From IMG/VR virus record IMGVR_UViG_3300017963_000190, positions 186,001 through 250,000 of that record: a stretch of 64,000 nt of DNA; one strand, 5' to 3'. The DNA is from a virus. Shown here piece by piece: positions 31,750-39,214 of this stretch. The number at the start of each line of letters is the position of its first letter. The stretch's first letter is position 1. The translations under genes were made by a program, and so were the position numbers. The notes beneath the pieces were generated by a model. That model was not told where the DNA came from. It was given only the letters and a program-made list of their open reading frames with translations, and did not search any database.

Positions 31750-32205
31750 ATGGGCAAGCTGCTTTTCAAAGTGACGCGTAAGGACCTGAAGGTCGAATTT
31801 TTTCGTGCCGGCGGTAAAGGCGGTCAGCATCAAAACAAGACCTCGTCTGCGTGCCGCATCCGGCATCCTCCCTCTGGGGCTGTAGGGGAGTCCAGAGAGG
31901 AGCGTAGCCAGCATCAAAATAGACGCATCGCCTTTAAGCGGATGGCGCAGTCCAAAAAGTTCCAGAATTGGGCCAGAGCTCAAGCTGCTGCTATTGAGCA
32001 GGGCTACCGAGACACGGAACAAAAAGTGTCTCAGATGATGGCGTCTGATAATGTAAAGATCGACTACGTCACCACTTGGGAATGTGATGGTTGTGGGAAG
32101 ACCGAGACCATCACAGCTTCCGATCCCAACAAGAAGCCCGAGTGGTTAGCTATAGGAGAGCTCCAAGAAGAGGAGCACTTGTGCACTAGATGCGCAGGCA
32201 AGTAA
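31750..32205 (+). CDS. GGQ-motif release-factor-like protein with zinc finger
   Basis: 151 residues. [15 protein letters not shown] (17-31) is the peptidyl-tRNA hydrolysis loop of class I release factors and ArfB/PrfH; the catalytic GGQ is 24-26, and the downstream [18 protein letters not shown] also fits the RF-1 domain. No codon-recognition domain is present. A C-terminal CDGCG...CTRC finger replaces the ArfB tail. It could free stalled ribosomes or hydrolyse peptidyl-tRNA during phage takeover. Confidence 0.85.
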   Translation: MGKLLFKVTRKDLKVEFFRAGGKGGQHQNKTSSACRIRHPPSGAVGESREERSQHQNRRIAFKRMAQSKKFQNWARAQAAAIEQGYRDTEQKVSQMMASDNVKIDYVTTWECDGCGKTETITASDPNKKPEWLAIGELQEEEHLCTRCAGK

Positions 32206-32210
32206 TTAAC

Positions 32211-32282
32211 GGGGATGTGGTGTAACCCGGTAACACGCGTGCTTTGGGAGCACGAGTTCGAAGTTCAAATCTTCCATCCCCG
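32211..32282 (+). tRNA. tRNA-Pro(TGG)
   Basis: 72 nt; stem CGTGC/GCACG, loop TTTGGGA. Confidence 0.93.
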
Positions 32283-32304
32283 ATCGCACAGGAGGCATTA
32301 GACT

Positions 32305-32808
32305 ATGGCCCAGCAAGTGAAGAAATCAGACATCAGGATCACTCGTTTCCGTCTTCCAGATGAGGACCTCCGTACGCAAGGGTCCGGCTGCTTGATCTAC
32401 CACATCCCAACGAAGCAGAGCTTTGTAAAGGAGACAGAGCAACCATTCCCCTCTAACAAGAAAGACGCGATGAGCCAGTTGTGCTCCGCTCTTGGTACCA
32501 CTGTGGAGGCCCTTGAGCAGCAAGAGGACCGCACAGTATTTCCTGAGTGGACTACCACGGAGCTGTACACCCGGGACTACGGTTTGTTCATTATCACGGT
32601 CTTCTTCCTTAAGGGAGAGGAAGACCCCGAGCTCGAAGGGTGGACGTGGGGGCTAGAGAGTTCCAGGAACTGGGTGCACGATCCTGGCATCTACGAGACG
32701 TCAGAGGGAGCTATCCGCGCAGCGGAGAAGTGGGCGTCCGAAATGTTGGAAGAAGAAAACTCCGACGACAAAAAGGATGAGAGCAAAGCAAAAAAGCCGA
32801 ATGGGTGA
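32305..32808 (+). CDS. Hypothetical protein
   Basis: 167 residues; AGGAGG upstream. Mixed alpha/beta with many aromatic residues and a charged Lys/Asp tail. Not recognised. Confidence 0.78.
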   Translation: MAQQVKKSDIRITRFRLPDEDLRTQGSGCLIYHIPTKQSFVKETEQPFPSNKKDAMSQLCSALGTTVEALEQQEDRTVFPEWTTTELYTRDYGLFIITVFFLKGEEDPELEGWTWGLESSRNWVHDPGIYETSEGAIRAAEKWASEMLEEENSDDKKDESKAKKPNG

Positions 32809-32939
32809 TCCCAGAGATCACCCCGGAGATAGCTAAGCAGCTGGCACAGGAATGCCGCGAAATTCGTGCTGAGCATCATAAGATACTCAAGAGGATGTGG
32901 CACATCCCCCTTCATGAACGGCTTGCGGTGTCTAGGTAA
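32805..32939 (+). CDS. 44-aa hypothetical protein, GTGA overlap
   Basis: GTG 32805 overlaps the previous stop (GTGA). Helical and charged (PEIAKQLAQECREIRAEHHK). Too short for the usual gene callers; coupling supports it. Confidence 0.5.
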   Translation: MIPEITPEIAKQLAQECREIRAEHHKILKRMWHIPLHERLAVSR

Positions 32940-32954
32940 AGGGAGGCAGAGATT

Positions 32955-33194
32955 ATGATGGACGATAAACTCATCGAGCGTTTGCAGGATCGCTTGGATG
33001 CTTACCACGATTTGTCCAAGTTCCGGGAAGCGGTAAATCAATCTCCTCAACTAGCTGCGCAAGTCGGAGGATTCCAACACGCAGACGCCGTCATGGATTT
33101 TATGAATAAGTGCCAAACGCATCTAGCAAAGCTCGTTTTTCTGCAGCTTCGTGAGCTAGATCGGGAGCTCTCCCCTAATGTCGATAGCGCGTGA
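32955..33194 (+). CDS. Hypothetical helical protein
   Basis: 79 residues (ATG ATG start at 32955/32958, GGGAGG upstream). All-helical. Overlaps the next gene by 17 bases. Confidence 0.72.
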   Translation: MMDDKLIERLQDRLDAYHDLSKFREAVNQSPQLAAQVGGFQHADAVMDFMNKCQTHLAKLVFLQLRELDRELSPNVDSA

Positions 33195-33516
33195 AGAAGC
33201 AGAGCGCCTCGGCCTGCAGATAGAGCGACTGCTCACCTGGGATTTCGGAAAAGGTATGGCACGCCGTTTGGCAGAGGGTGAGCTCCCCGACCGTATTCTT
33301 TACGGCCTTGATGAGCTTGAGATCTCCAACAAACTCGTGGCGCGTGGGGACCAAGAATTCCCTGAAGACATTGTTACTTGTGAGCAAACAGGGCTTCCTC
33401 TGCGTCCCCTTTATATTCACCTTCCCAGTGGGAGGATAAAACGCGCTGTACCTATTAGTTGGGGCGAGGGCGTCGATTACTATGATTACCGAGACCTCGC
33501 AGGAGCAAGCAAGTGA
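33178..33516 (+). CDS. Hypothetical protein
   Basis: 112 residues; overlapped at both ends. Not recognised; the segment TCEQTGLPLRPLYIHLPSG is the most distinctive part. Confidence 0.72.
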   Translation: MSIAREEAERLGLQIERLLTWDFGKGMARRLAEGELPDRILYGLDELEISNKLVARGDQEFPEDIVTCEQTGLPLRPLYIHLPSGRIKRAVPISWGEGVDYYDYRDLAGASK

Positions 33517-33917
33517 TCAAGCATGTAGATTTCTTTCCGGAAGACGTTCTTGTGAACATGCCAGGGGACGAGTACACCGGTGTTATTTCCATCTGCGATA
33601 TCGATCACAACGTTGATAGGCTTTTTGACCACCGGTGGGCACAAGTGCTTCGGTTGAAATTCGACGACATCGATCACCCGCGTCCACACTATCACCTTTT
33701 TACGGAGACCCAAGCAAGGCATATTCTACAGTGGCTAGAAAAACATGCTGGCTCGTTGTTGGCCATTTACGTGCATTGCTGGGCAGGAGTTTCACGCTCC
33801 GCTGCTGTGGCACGATTCATTGCGCGTAAGTATGGATTACCATTTGACGAGGCGAAAGGAAAGTCGTACAATCGCTACGTTTACTCGATGCTAGAGAGCG
33901 TAGACGCGCAGAGATAA
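33513..33917 (+). CDS. Dual-specificity/tyrosine phosphatase-like protein
   Basis: 134 residues from GTG 33513. IYVHCWAGVSRSAA contains the P-loop H88-C89-x5-R95 of Cys-dependent phosphatases, with nucleophile C89 and binding Arg 95; the upstream ISICDID strand and D (general acid candidates D49-D54) fit the DSP fold. Could dephosphorylate host proteins or RNA 5' ends. Confidence 0.82.
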   Translation: MIKHVDFFPEDVLVNMPGDEYTGVISICDIDHNVDRLFDHRWAQVLRLKFDDIDHPRPHYHLFTETQARHILQWLEKHAGSLLAIYVHCWAGVSRSAAVARFIARKYGLPFDEAKGKSYNRYVYSMLESVDAQR

Positions 33918-33924
33918 AATATAC

Positions 33925-33994
33925 GGCGGCAGTTGGGAAAGGCCAGCCTTTCCCCCTCCCCAGTCCCCCTTTGGTCTATTACCTCCTTGCCGCC
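33925..33994 (+). ncRNA. Nested hairpin upstream of tRNA-Ala
   Basis: Outer GGCGGCA/TGCCGCC (33925-33931 with 33988-33994), inner perfect GGGAAAGG-CCAG-CCTTTCCC (33935-33954). No T-run, so RNA processing or stabilising element is more likely than a terminator. Confidence 0.5.
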
Positions 33995-33998
33995 ATTT

Positions 33999-34072
33999 GG
34001 GGCCATAGCTCAGCTCGGGAGAGCGCTTGACTGGCAGTCAAGAGGTCGTGGGTTCGATCCCCACTGGCTCCA
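33999..34072 (+). tRNA. tRNA-Ala(GGC)
   Basis: 74 nt; loop CTGGCAG, stem CTTGA/TCAAG. Confidence 0.94.
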
Positions 34073-34092
34073 TCACACAGAGGAATTACACG

Positions 34093-34308
34093 ATGACTAA
34101 TGAGCAAATCGATAAGCTCACCGACATTATCTGCACGATGATGCTAGACTTTCAAAGCCGTACACCCGACAATCCCATCACCCGCGAGGATATTCGAGGC
34201 TACGTCGTGAAGGTGAACGAGGTCGAAGAGCCAGAGAAAGAAGAGCTCCCCGACCGCGAGCCCACGTACATCACCTTTCCTGTTGGGCACACCGCCAGCA
34301 CTTGGTGA
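34093..34308 (+). CDS. Small acidic hypothetical protein
   Basis: 71 residues from ATG 34093; helical then Glu/Pro-rich. Not recognised. Confidence 0.68.
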   Translation: MTNEQIDKLTDIICTMMLDFQSRTPDNPITREDIRGYVVKVNEVEEPEKEELPDREPTYITFPVGHTASTW

Positions 34309-34316
34309 AATTTTAA

Positions 34317-34390
34317 GGGGCCATAGCTCAGTTTGGGAGAGCACCGCCCTTGCAAGGCGGGTGTCGCCGGTTCGAGCCCGGCTGGCTCCA
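34317..34390 (+). tRNA. tRNA-Ala(TGC)
   Basis: 74 nt; loop CTTGCAA, stem CCGCC/GGCGG. Confidence 0.94.
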
Positions 34391-34439
34391 TTATTCACCT
34401 CCTCTGCGCAGCATTGGAGCTGCGAAGGAGGATATAGCC

Positions 34440-34685
34440 ATGAGGCTAAGCATTGGAAGTCACGTTGTGTTTATCGACACCCATTACCAGGAGCACGAAG
34501 CGCTGATCACCGCCATTCACGGTGACCCCGCATCCAAGCCGTGTGTGAACCTGCTCTACGTTTCTAAGCAGACGGGGAAGCAGGACCAATACGGCCAGCA
34601 GATCGAGCGCCCCTCTTCGGTGGTCCACATCAAGGACAACACCGCGGGTGGGTACTGCTGGAAGTTCCCTGGAGAGGAGAAGTAG
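34440..34685 (+). CDS. Small hypothetical protein
   Basis: 81 residues from ATG 34440 (GAAGGAGG). Beta-rich, IGSHVVFIDTHYQEHEAL suggests a KOW/SH3-like barrel. Function unknown. Confidence 0.68.
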   Translation: MRLSIGSHVVFIDTHYQEHEALITAIHGDPASKPCVNLLYVSKQTGKQDQYGQQIERPSSVVHIKDNTAGGYCWKFPGEEK

Positions 34686-34692
34686 CGTGACA

Positions 34693-34729
34693 GCCGTGGC
34701 TGGGGCCGAGCAGGCGCCTGCCCCCACGG
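34693..34729 (+). other. Strong GC hairpin
   Basis: CCGTGG...CCACGG with inner GGGGC/GCCCC and a palindromic GCAGGCGCCTGC top. No T-run. Separates two gene groups. Confidence 0.45.
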
Positions 34730-34757
34730 GTTCTAGTGCTGCGTAGAGGAGGCGTAA

Positions 34758-34868
34758 TTGCCCTTATCCATGAAACTTACCTTGGCACTATTCAGCGCGC
34801 TCGTATTCACCTACGGTTGCGTGCGCTTGCTTCTGCATTTGCTACTGACCCCGTTCTGTGGGCGATAA
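34758..34868 (+). CDS. 36-aa hydrophobic peptide with possible lipobox
   Basis: TTG 34758 is 5 bases after AGGAGG; ATG 34770 is in frame but too far. Sequence LALFSALVFTYGC ends in a Cys like a lipobox, then LLLHLLL. Could be a small lipoprotein or lysis-type peptide. Confidence 0.5.
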   Translation: MPLSMKLTLALFSALVFTYGCVRLLLHLLLTPFCGR

Positions 34869-34880
34869 GGAATCGGAGCA

Positions 34881-35087
34881 ATGACACAAGTTCGCACAAC
34901 TACCCTGTTTGCTGTGGTGGATGAAACAGGAGCAACTGCGCCTCTTTACCTGGGTGGTGACAATGATGGCCTCAGCGTCTTTTTGACGCGGGAGCGCGCA
35001 GAGTACTTCAAGAATGAGTACCAACAGCTTTTTCCCGAAAAAGAGTTTGTGATACAGGAATTCGGAGTCCTTCCAGACGAAGAATAG
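34881..35087 (+). CDS. Small hypothetical protein
   Basis: 68 residues; GGAG upstream. Pattern LFAVVDETG...GGDNDGLSVFLTRERAEYF looks like a small domain common in phage accessory proteins reading 'value display'; no function known. Confidence 0.68.
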   Translation: MTQVRTTTLFAVVDETGATAPLYLGGDNDGLSVFLTRERAEYFKNEYQQLFPEKEFVIQEFGVLPDEE

Positions 35088-35110
35088 CTCAGCAAAGGAG
35101 GCGAGCAAAA

Positions 35111-35770
35111 ATGAGGAACGTACAGAGAGCTGCAGTAGCAATTGTGGCGTTAGCCCTTGTGGCCGGATGCCCACCACCTGATCCAAACAACCCAGCTAGC
35201 AAGTATCAGCCAGGCTACACGACTGTGACCATTGCTAAAGCGGTGCTCAACGCCGGTTACGCAACTTTCATGGGTGTGGAAGCCAATGTGCGCGAGGGAT
35301 GCACCAAGAAGATCTGCGTTAAGCTGCATCCTGATCAAGGCAGCCAAGCATTCAAGGATTGCATGGGGAAGGATCACTCCGCTGCCCCAGAGTTCAAAAC
35401 GTGTTATGGAAAGATGGCTCAAGCTAAGGCTATCATCGATAAGGTTCATCCTCTAGCAATATCGGTGATCGACGAGGTGAAGGCAGCTTTAGATTTTGTA
35501 GTGCAATATGAAATTGCGAAACTGGCCAAGGAAAATGCGAAAGATCCAGCGAAACTCAAGGAATTCTGCGACAAGGTGTTCCCTGCAAAATCGGGCGAAG
35601 AGTATCAGAAGTGCATCGCTGGTCAGCCATTAAAAAAGGGAGATTGGGACGGCCTCTTGAAAAAGGGATCCTGCTTGGTGTACAATGGTCTGGCCTTTTT
35701 CCCAGATCAGTACGCCAAGTACGTGATGCCTGTGCGTATCTGGTTCAAGGGTTACGGCGGATGTAAGTAG
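35111..35770 (+). CDS. Putative lipoprotein with paired cysteines
   Basis: 219 residues; AAAGGAGG. Lipobox LVAGC (Cys 20), then PPPDPNNP linker. Eight or more cysteines in a helical mature part indicate disulfides outside the cytoplasm. Candidate envelope modifier. Confidence 0.82.
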   Translation: MRNVQRAAVAIVALALVAGCPPPDPNNPASKYQPGYTTVTIAKAVLNAGYATFMGVEANVREGCTKKICVKLHPDQGSQAFKDCMGKDHSAAPEFKTCYGKMAQAKAIIDKVHPLAISVIDEVKAALDFVVQYEIAKLAKENAKDPAKLKEFCDKVFPAKSGEEYQKCIAGQPLKKGDWDGLLKKGSCLVYNGLAFFPDQYAKYVMPVRIWFKGYGGCK

Positions 35771-35819
35771 CCACAACGCCTTCCCTCCGCGATCCAGCCT
35801 TTATGGAAAGAGCGCAACG

Positions 35820-36317
35820 ATGAGCAGTGGGAAAAACACGAGTTGGCACTTTGTGGATGGGGAGCCTCATAAGGGGACTCCAGAAGATTGCGCCAAGTGT
35901 GCTCGTATAAAAAAGCGCGGTGGCTTGACCAAGAGGCAGCTTTCCAAACGTAATGGGCGTCGTGGAGGGAAGGCAAACAATCGAAACGCTACTCGGCATT
36001 GTGCCTGTGGTGCTGTCATTAAAAGCACGAACAAGACAGGAAAATGTCGTAAATGCTGGAACCATTGGCGAAGCAAGCAGAGCCAGTCACAGGTATCCAA
36101 AAAATCTTCTGGCGAAAAATTCTGTGTGGAGTGCGGTAAAGGAGTGTCCGACCAAAATGTGAGCGGTTACTGTGTGAAGTGCTGGAGGAAATCGGCTGCT
36201 TGGAAGAAGACTCGCGATGAACACAGTCGGTGGTTAATTACTATGCGCCATCAGAAAGAGGAGGTAAGAGAAACCGAGATACTGGCTCCTCTTGACAAGA
36301 GTAGGCTGTTGGATTAG
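35820..36317 (+). CDS. Zinc-finger-rich basic protein
   Basis: 165 residues. Three metal sites by eye: CAKC, CACG...CRKC and CVECG...CVKC; the last two pairs form repeated CxxC-x15-CxxC-W units. Lys/Arg-rich. Probably binds nucleic acid; family unknown. Confidence 0.72.
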   Translation: MSSGKNTSWHFVDGEPHKGTPEDCAKCARIKKRGGLTKRQLSKRNGRRGGKANNRNATRHCACGAVIKSTNKTGKCRKCWNHWRSKQSQSQVSKKSSGEKFCVECGKGVSDQNVSGYCVKCWRKSAAWKKTRDEHSRWLITMRHQKEEVRETEILAPLDKSRLLD

Positions 36318-36333
36318 ACTCCTTAACGTTTGT

Positions 36334-36409
36334 TGCGGAGTAGGGAAGTCAGGCCGTTCCCGCCGGGCCCATAACCCGGAGATCGCAAGTTCAAATCTTG
36401 CCTCCGCTA
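36334..36409 (+). tRNA. Initiator-like tRNA-fMet(CAT)
   Basis: 76 nt. T-arm sets the 3' strand as CTCCGCT; its partner gives a T1 x T72 mismatch while bases 2-7 pair. Anticodon stem ends in three G-C pairs (GGG/CCC) around loop CCCATAA. Both are initiator tRNA hallmarks (unpaired 1-72, three G-C pairs). Confidence 0.8.
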
Positions 36410-36431
36410 TTTTTCCCGAGGAGAGTTTCTC

Positions 36432-36596
36432 GTGGATCCCAACTATAAAGCCGTCGCTAACGCCGGATTTAATGCATGGTTAGAGTCGCTGCCAGCGGAT
36501 GATTGGGGAGACTCCTTCGATAATTGGGTACCTGTATATTGGGATGAAGAGAAAAGTGAGTGGGTGGAGGGAGAAAGGCCAGAAAGTGAAGAGTAG
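36432..36596 (+). CDS. 54-aa acidic hypothetical protein
   Basis: GTG 36432 after GAGGAGAG. Trp/Asp/Glu-rich (NAWLESLPADDWGDSFDNW). Not recognised; too short for usual callers. Confidence 0.55.
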   Translation: MDPNYKAVANAGFNAWLESLPADDWGDSFDNWVPVYWDEEKSEWVEGERPESEE

Positions 36597-36828
36597 AGCT
36601 TACAGGCGAGCTCAGCGGCAGCGTTTATGGAAGAAGCGCCAAACGTACTACGGCGGCTGGGTGGCTAGGCATGCCTACGGTAAGATGTTCATCGATACGC
36701 CTAAGAGATGCTCCTGCTCAGGTTGTAGTCAGAACTGGGAGCGTAAGCACATGGGACGAGTAACACGGCAGGAAGAGATCTCAGAGCTACGCATGCAGGA
36801 GCAGCTCCTTGAAGAGGGGATCGGATGA
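36587..36828 (+). CDS. Small basic protein with CSCxxC
   Basis: 80 residues from GTG 36587 (AGGGAGAAAGG upstream); an ATG at 36544 in frame would overlap the previous gene more. RCSCSGCSQNWE...TRQEE resembles a widespread small family with CSCxxCGNPR and T-x-Q-E. Likely a metal-binding RNA/DNA-associated microprotein. Confidence 0.62.
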
Positions 36829-37391
36829 ACGTCTACTTGGTGATAGGTCACTTTGCCTGCTTCGGGGATGACTGCTTATGGAATGTGGCAGTTTTTACGG
36901 ACAAGGAACGGGCAGAGAGCTGGTGCGCTGAGGCCAAGAAGTTTGCTGATCGGATATATGCGTTGTGCGAGAAGAGTTGGGAGGGTCACGCGCATGCTAC
37001 GTCTGTTCCGCAAGAGTTCGGTGATCTCTACCACAAAATGGACATGGATTGCATAGGGGATGAGAGTAGCACCGAAGAGGATCTCAAGGCCTCGATGACC
37101 GAGTGGGGTCGGTTGCAGGATATGTTCAGGTACAACCTGAACCCATTTGATCACAAGGATTCTGCTATGCAATGGATACGCGAGCGCTGTCCCATCGAGT
37201 ACCGTGTCCACGATTTTGAGCTCGATCCTCCTTTACCGCAAACCCTCCACCAAGAAATCACTCCAGAAAACACGCCGCTTCTGGCTAGACAAGTCGCCGA
37301 GGCCGACTATAAAAAGCTCCAGGAGTTGTGGGATCTTTCTCCGGAGCAACGCTTCGAGACGTACGACCCGGAAAAAGACGACGACTTCTAG
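36825..37391 (+). CDS. Hypothetical protein
   Basis: 188 residues, ATGA overlap. VYLVIGHFACFGDDCLWNVAVFTDKERAESW is a beta-alpha unit found in small phage proteins; Asp/Glu-rich tail. Function unknown. Confidence 0.75.
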   Translation: MNVYLVIGHFACFGDDCLWNVAVFTDKERAESWCAEAKKFADRIYALCEKSWEGHAHATSVPQEFGDLYHKMDMDCIGDESSTEEDLKASMTEWGRLQDMFRYNLNPFDHKDSAMQWIRERCPIEYRVHDFELDPPLPQTLHQEITPENTPLLARQVAEADYKKLQELWDLSPEQRFETYDPEKDDDF

Positions 37392-37393
37392 TT

Positions 37394-37468
37394 GGGGGTG
37401 TGGTGAAGCCTGGAGTTCACGCGGCGTTGTCAGCGCCGAGGCCGCGGGTTCGAATCCCGTCACCCCCG
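37394..37468 (+). tRNA. tRNA-Asp(GTC)
   Basis: 75 nt; stem CGGCG/CGCCG, loop TTGTCAG. Confidence 0.94.
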
Positions 37469-37484
37469 TAGGGAAGCTTTCCGC

Positions 37485-37549
37485 CAATTCACAAGTAGTT
37501 ACTTTAAACAAAGGCAACTACGTTAGCCTCAGCCACTTGTGAATTGGAG
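37485..37549 (+). promoter_or_regulatory. Long leader hairpin sequestering an RBS
   Basis: CCAATTCACAAGT pairs perfectly with ACTTGTGAATTGG (13 bp); inner GTAGTT/AACTAC. The 3' arm ends in the GG of the GGAGG that serves ATG 37555, so folding would hide the ribosome site. Confidence 0.65.
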
Positions 37550-37554
37550 GCACC

Positions 37555-37659
37555 ATGTTTATTGTTGGTCTCACGATTGTTGGTCTGTGTTTGCTGCTCA
37601 CCATCGGAATGCTCTTCTACGCTATCAGAGACAGAAGAAATCCACCTCATATGTTGTAA
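37555..37659 (+). CDS. 34-aa single-pass membrane peptide
   Basis: RBS TTGGAGG. One hydrophobic helix (VGLTIVGLCLLLTIGMLFYA) then a basic tail. Size and shape match small toxic or holin-like peptides; its translation appears gated by the leader hairpin. Confidence 0.65.
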   Translation: MFIVGLTIVGLCLLLTIGMLFYAIRDRRNPPHML

Positions 37660-37670
37660 AGTAAGATTGT

Positions 37671-37744
37671 GGCGCGGTAGGCAAGCGGTTTAAGCCACCG
37701 GCCTTTCACGCCGGTCATCGCGGGTTCAAATCCCGTCCGCGTCT
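37671..37744 (+). tRNA. tRNA-Glu(TTC)
   Basis: 74 nt; stem CCGGC/GCCGG, loop CTTTCAC. A weak TTGTAAAGTAAG element at 37654 precedes it. Confidence 0.93.
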
Positions 37745-37760
37745 TCAGGAGGCGAAAGCA

Positions 37761-37967
37761 ATGTCTGATGAATATGTAGAGGTTTACGTTGATGAGGTGG
37801 TGGCAGAGACCGACGAAGCCATCTTGATCAAACCTTTTATCGACGAGCCCTTTGAGGCATGGATCCCTAAAAGCTGTATCAGCAAGGATTCGGGGGTGCG
37901 CCATAAAGGCGAAGGCGGCGTCTTGGAGATCAAGGAATACATGGCTGAAAAGAAAGAGCTCATCTAG
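37761..37967 (+). CDS. Small acidic hypothetical protein
   Basis: 68 residues; AGGAGG. Pattern DEAILIKPFIDEPFEAWIPKS resembles small phage proteins that follow a 'value converts to lysine/Trp strand' barrel; function unknown. Confidence 0.7.
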   Translation: MSDEYVEVYVDEVVAETDEAILIKPFIDEPFEAWIPKSCISKDSGVRHKGEGGVLEIKEYMAEKKELI

Positions 37968-37975
37968 GAGCGATC

Positions 37976-38326
37976 ATGTATTATTTGATCCATCCGGTCG
38001 CTCCTGAGGGCATCGAGACACCAGATTCCAATGTGGAATCGGCCCTCACCTACTTGGACTACTTGGTGCGCGAGCTCAGCCTTCCAGTAGCCGCTCCATG
38101 GGTACCTTACGTAATGCTCTACGGGAATAGTCCAGAGCACCGAGAGGCATGCTTAGAGAACTCCATCAAGATGCTTAAGCGCTTTGACGGAGTGATTATG
38201 GTGGGGCCACGGTTCTCAGCGGGCATGCGCGCAGAAGCGAGGGCAGCTATGGAAGCCGGCAAAGAAGTAATCGACGCCATCGGCACATGGGATCACTTCG
38301 TCGCGGTGTTTCGCGAATGGCTTTAG
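37976..38326 (+). CDS. DUF4406/nucleoside deoxyribosyltransferase-like SLOG protein
   Basis: 116 residues. YLIHPV (strand 1), HREACLENSIKMLKRFDGVIMVGPRFSAGMRAEARAA (read in parts about 57-93) match the layout R..L......D.v...G..S.GM..E...A of this superfamily. Such proteins act on nucleotides or are inactive relatives. Confidence 0.65.
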   Translation: MYYLIHPVAPEGIETPDSNVESALTYLDYLVRELSLPVAAPWVPYVMLYGNSPEHREACLENSIKMLKRFDGVIMVGPRFSAGMRAEARAAMEAGKEVIDAIGTWDHFVAVFREWL

Positions 38327-38329
38327 TCG

Positions 38330-38515
38330 ATGGCCGTCCTCGCCTGCGTTACAAACTGGAGATGTCCTTCATGTGGGGAGGAGTCTCTGGACAATGATCC
38401 ATGGGAAGGACCTGTGTACTGGGCAATGCCGGTCGATTTGCCTGTGTGGTGCTTCCTTTGCGGCTGGATGGGTACCGTCGGTGATCTTTCTGGAAACACG
38501 GAATTCAAATTTTAA
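38330..38515 (+). CDS. Zinc-ribbon microprotein
   Basis: 61 residues with CPSCG and CFLCG pairs about 28 residues apart and many Trp. Ends at the base before tRNA-Ala(CGC). Confidence 0.7.
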   Translation: MAVLACVTNWRCPSCGEESLDNDPWEGPVYWAMPVDLPVWCFLCGWMGTVGDLSGNTEFKF

Positions 38516-38588
38516 GGGGCTGTAGCTCAGCTGGGAGAGCGCTAGAATCGCACTCTAGAGGTCAGGGGTTCGATCCCCCTCAGCTCCA
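38516..38588 (+). tRNA. tRNA-Ala(CGC)
   Basis: 73 nt; stem CTAGA/TCTAG, loop ATCGCAC. Confidence 0.94.
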
Positions 38589-38604
38589 AATCGGATTACG
38601 CTAT

Positions 38605-38856
38605 ATGGTATTGTCAAGTAAGATGTATGAATCTTTGGCAGGTCGTACTGTTCGCCTTTTGCGCGCGTATACCGTCGAAGAAGATTGCCTACCTTCAGCT
38701 CCATTTAAATTCAGCATTTGTCTTCCCAAAGGATTACGGGGCACCGTGATCAAAGTGGTCATGATTCCAGAATCTAAGGTATTCGTGGACTTCTCTATCG
38801 GCGAGACAAAAATTCAATGCTGGATCCCCAAATTACTCACCGAACTTGTAAAATAG
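38605..38856 (+). CDS. Small hypothetical protein
   Basis: 83 residues; beta-rich (GTVIKVVMIPESKVFVDFSIGETKIQCWIP, shown by parts) suggesting an SH3-like barrel. Weak RBS. Confidence 0.65.
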   Translation: MVLSSKMYESLAGRTVRLLRAYTVEEDCLPSAPFKFSICLPKGLRGTVIKVVMIPESKVFVDFSIGETKIQCWIPKLLTELVK

Positions 38857-38890
38857 CTGGTAGTAGTTCTAGCTCACAGGAGAACCAGCT

Positions 38891-39202
38891 ATGCCAGAGG
38901 ACAGAAAATCAGACTTAGTAGAAATCGGGGCACTGTGGATTGGGGAAACGAAGACGGGGGAGATGTATCTCAACGGGAAAATGGGTAGAGCCAAACTGCT
39001 CGTGTTCCGCAACAAGTTCAAGGACACAGATAGGCATCCAGACTACAAGGTCTACGTCACCAATCCTGAGCGTCAAGATCAAGATCGAGCGCAGCCGCCA
39101 GCAGACAAGTTCCAGCAGTCTATGACATCCCCGCAGCAAGATAAGAAGTCCGATAGCCACGTTCCACCAGACGAGGATCCCTACGACGAGATTCCATTCT
39201 GA
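38891..39202 (+). CDS. DUF736-like protein with SSB-type C-terminal tip
   Basis: 103 residues. GALWIGETKTGEMYLNGKM and LVFRNK...PDYKVYV match the DUF736-like fold. The chain ends DPYDEIPF, closely like the DDDIPF tip of bacterial SSB that recruits repair and replication proteins. This suggests an SSB-mimic or ssDNA-associated protein. Confidence 0.65.
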   Translation: MPEDRKSDLVEIGALWIGETKTGEMYLNGKMGRAKLLVFRNKFKDTDRHPDYKVYVTNPERQDQDRAQPPADKFQQSMTSPQQDKKSDSHVPPDEDPYDEIPF

Positions 39203-39214
39203 GGTGCAATCATC

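Noticed and set aside
38845-38856. Another CTTGTAAAATA promoter copy
   Set aside because: It encodes the C-terminal L-V-K-stop of a gene; a similar string at the end of sbcC (9437) is also coding, so both are likely chance.
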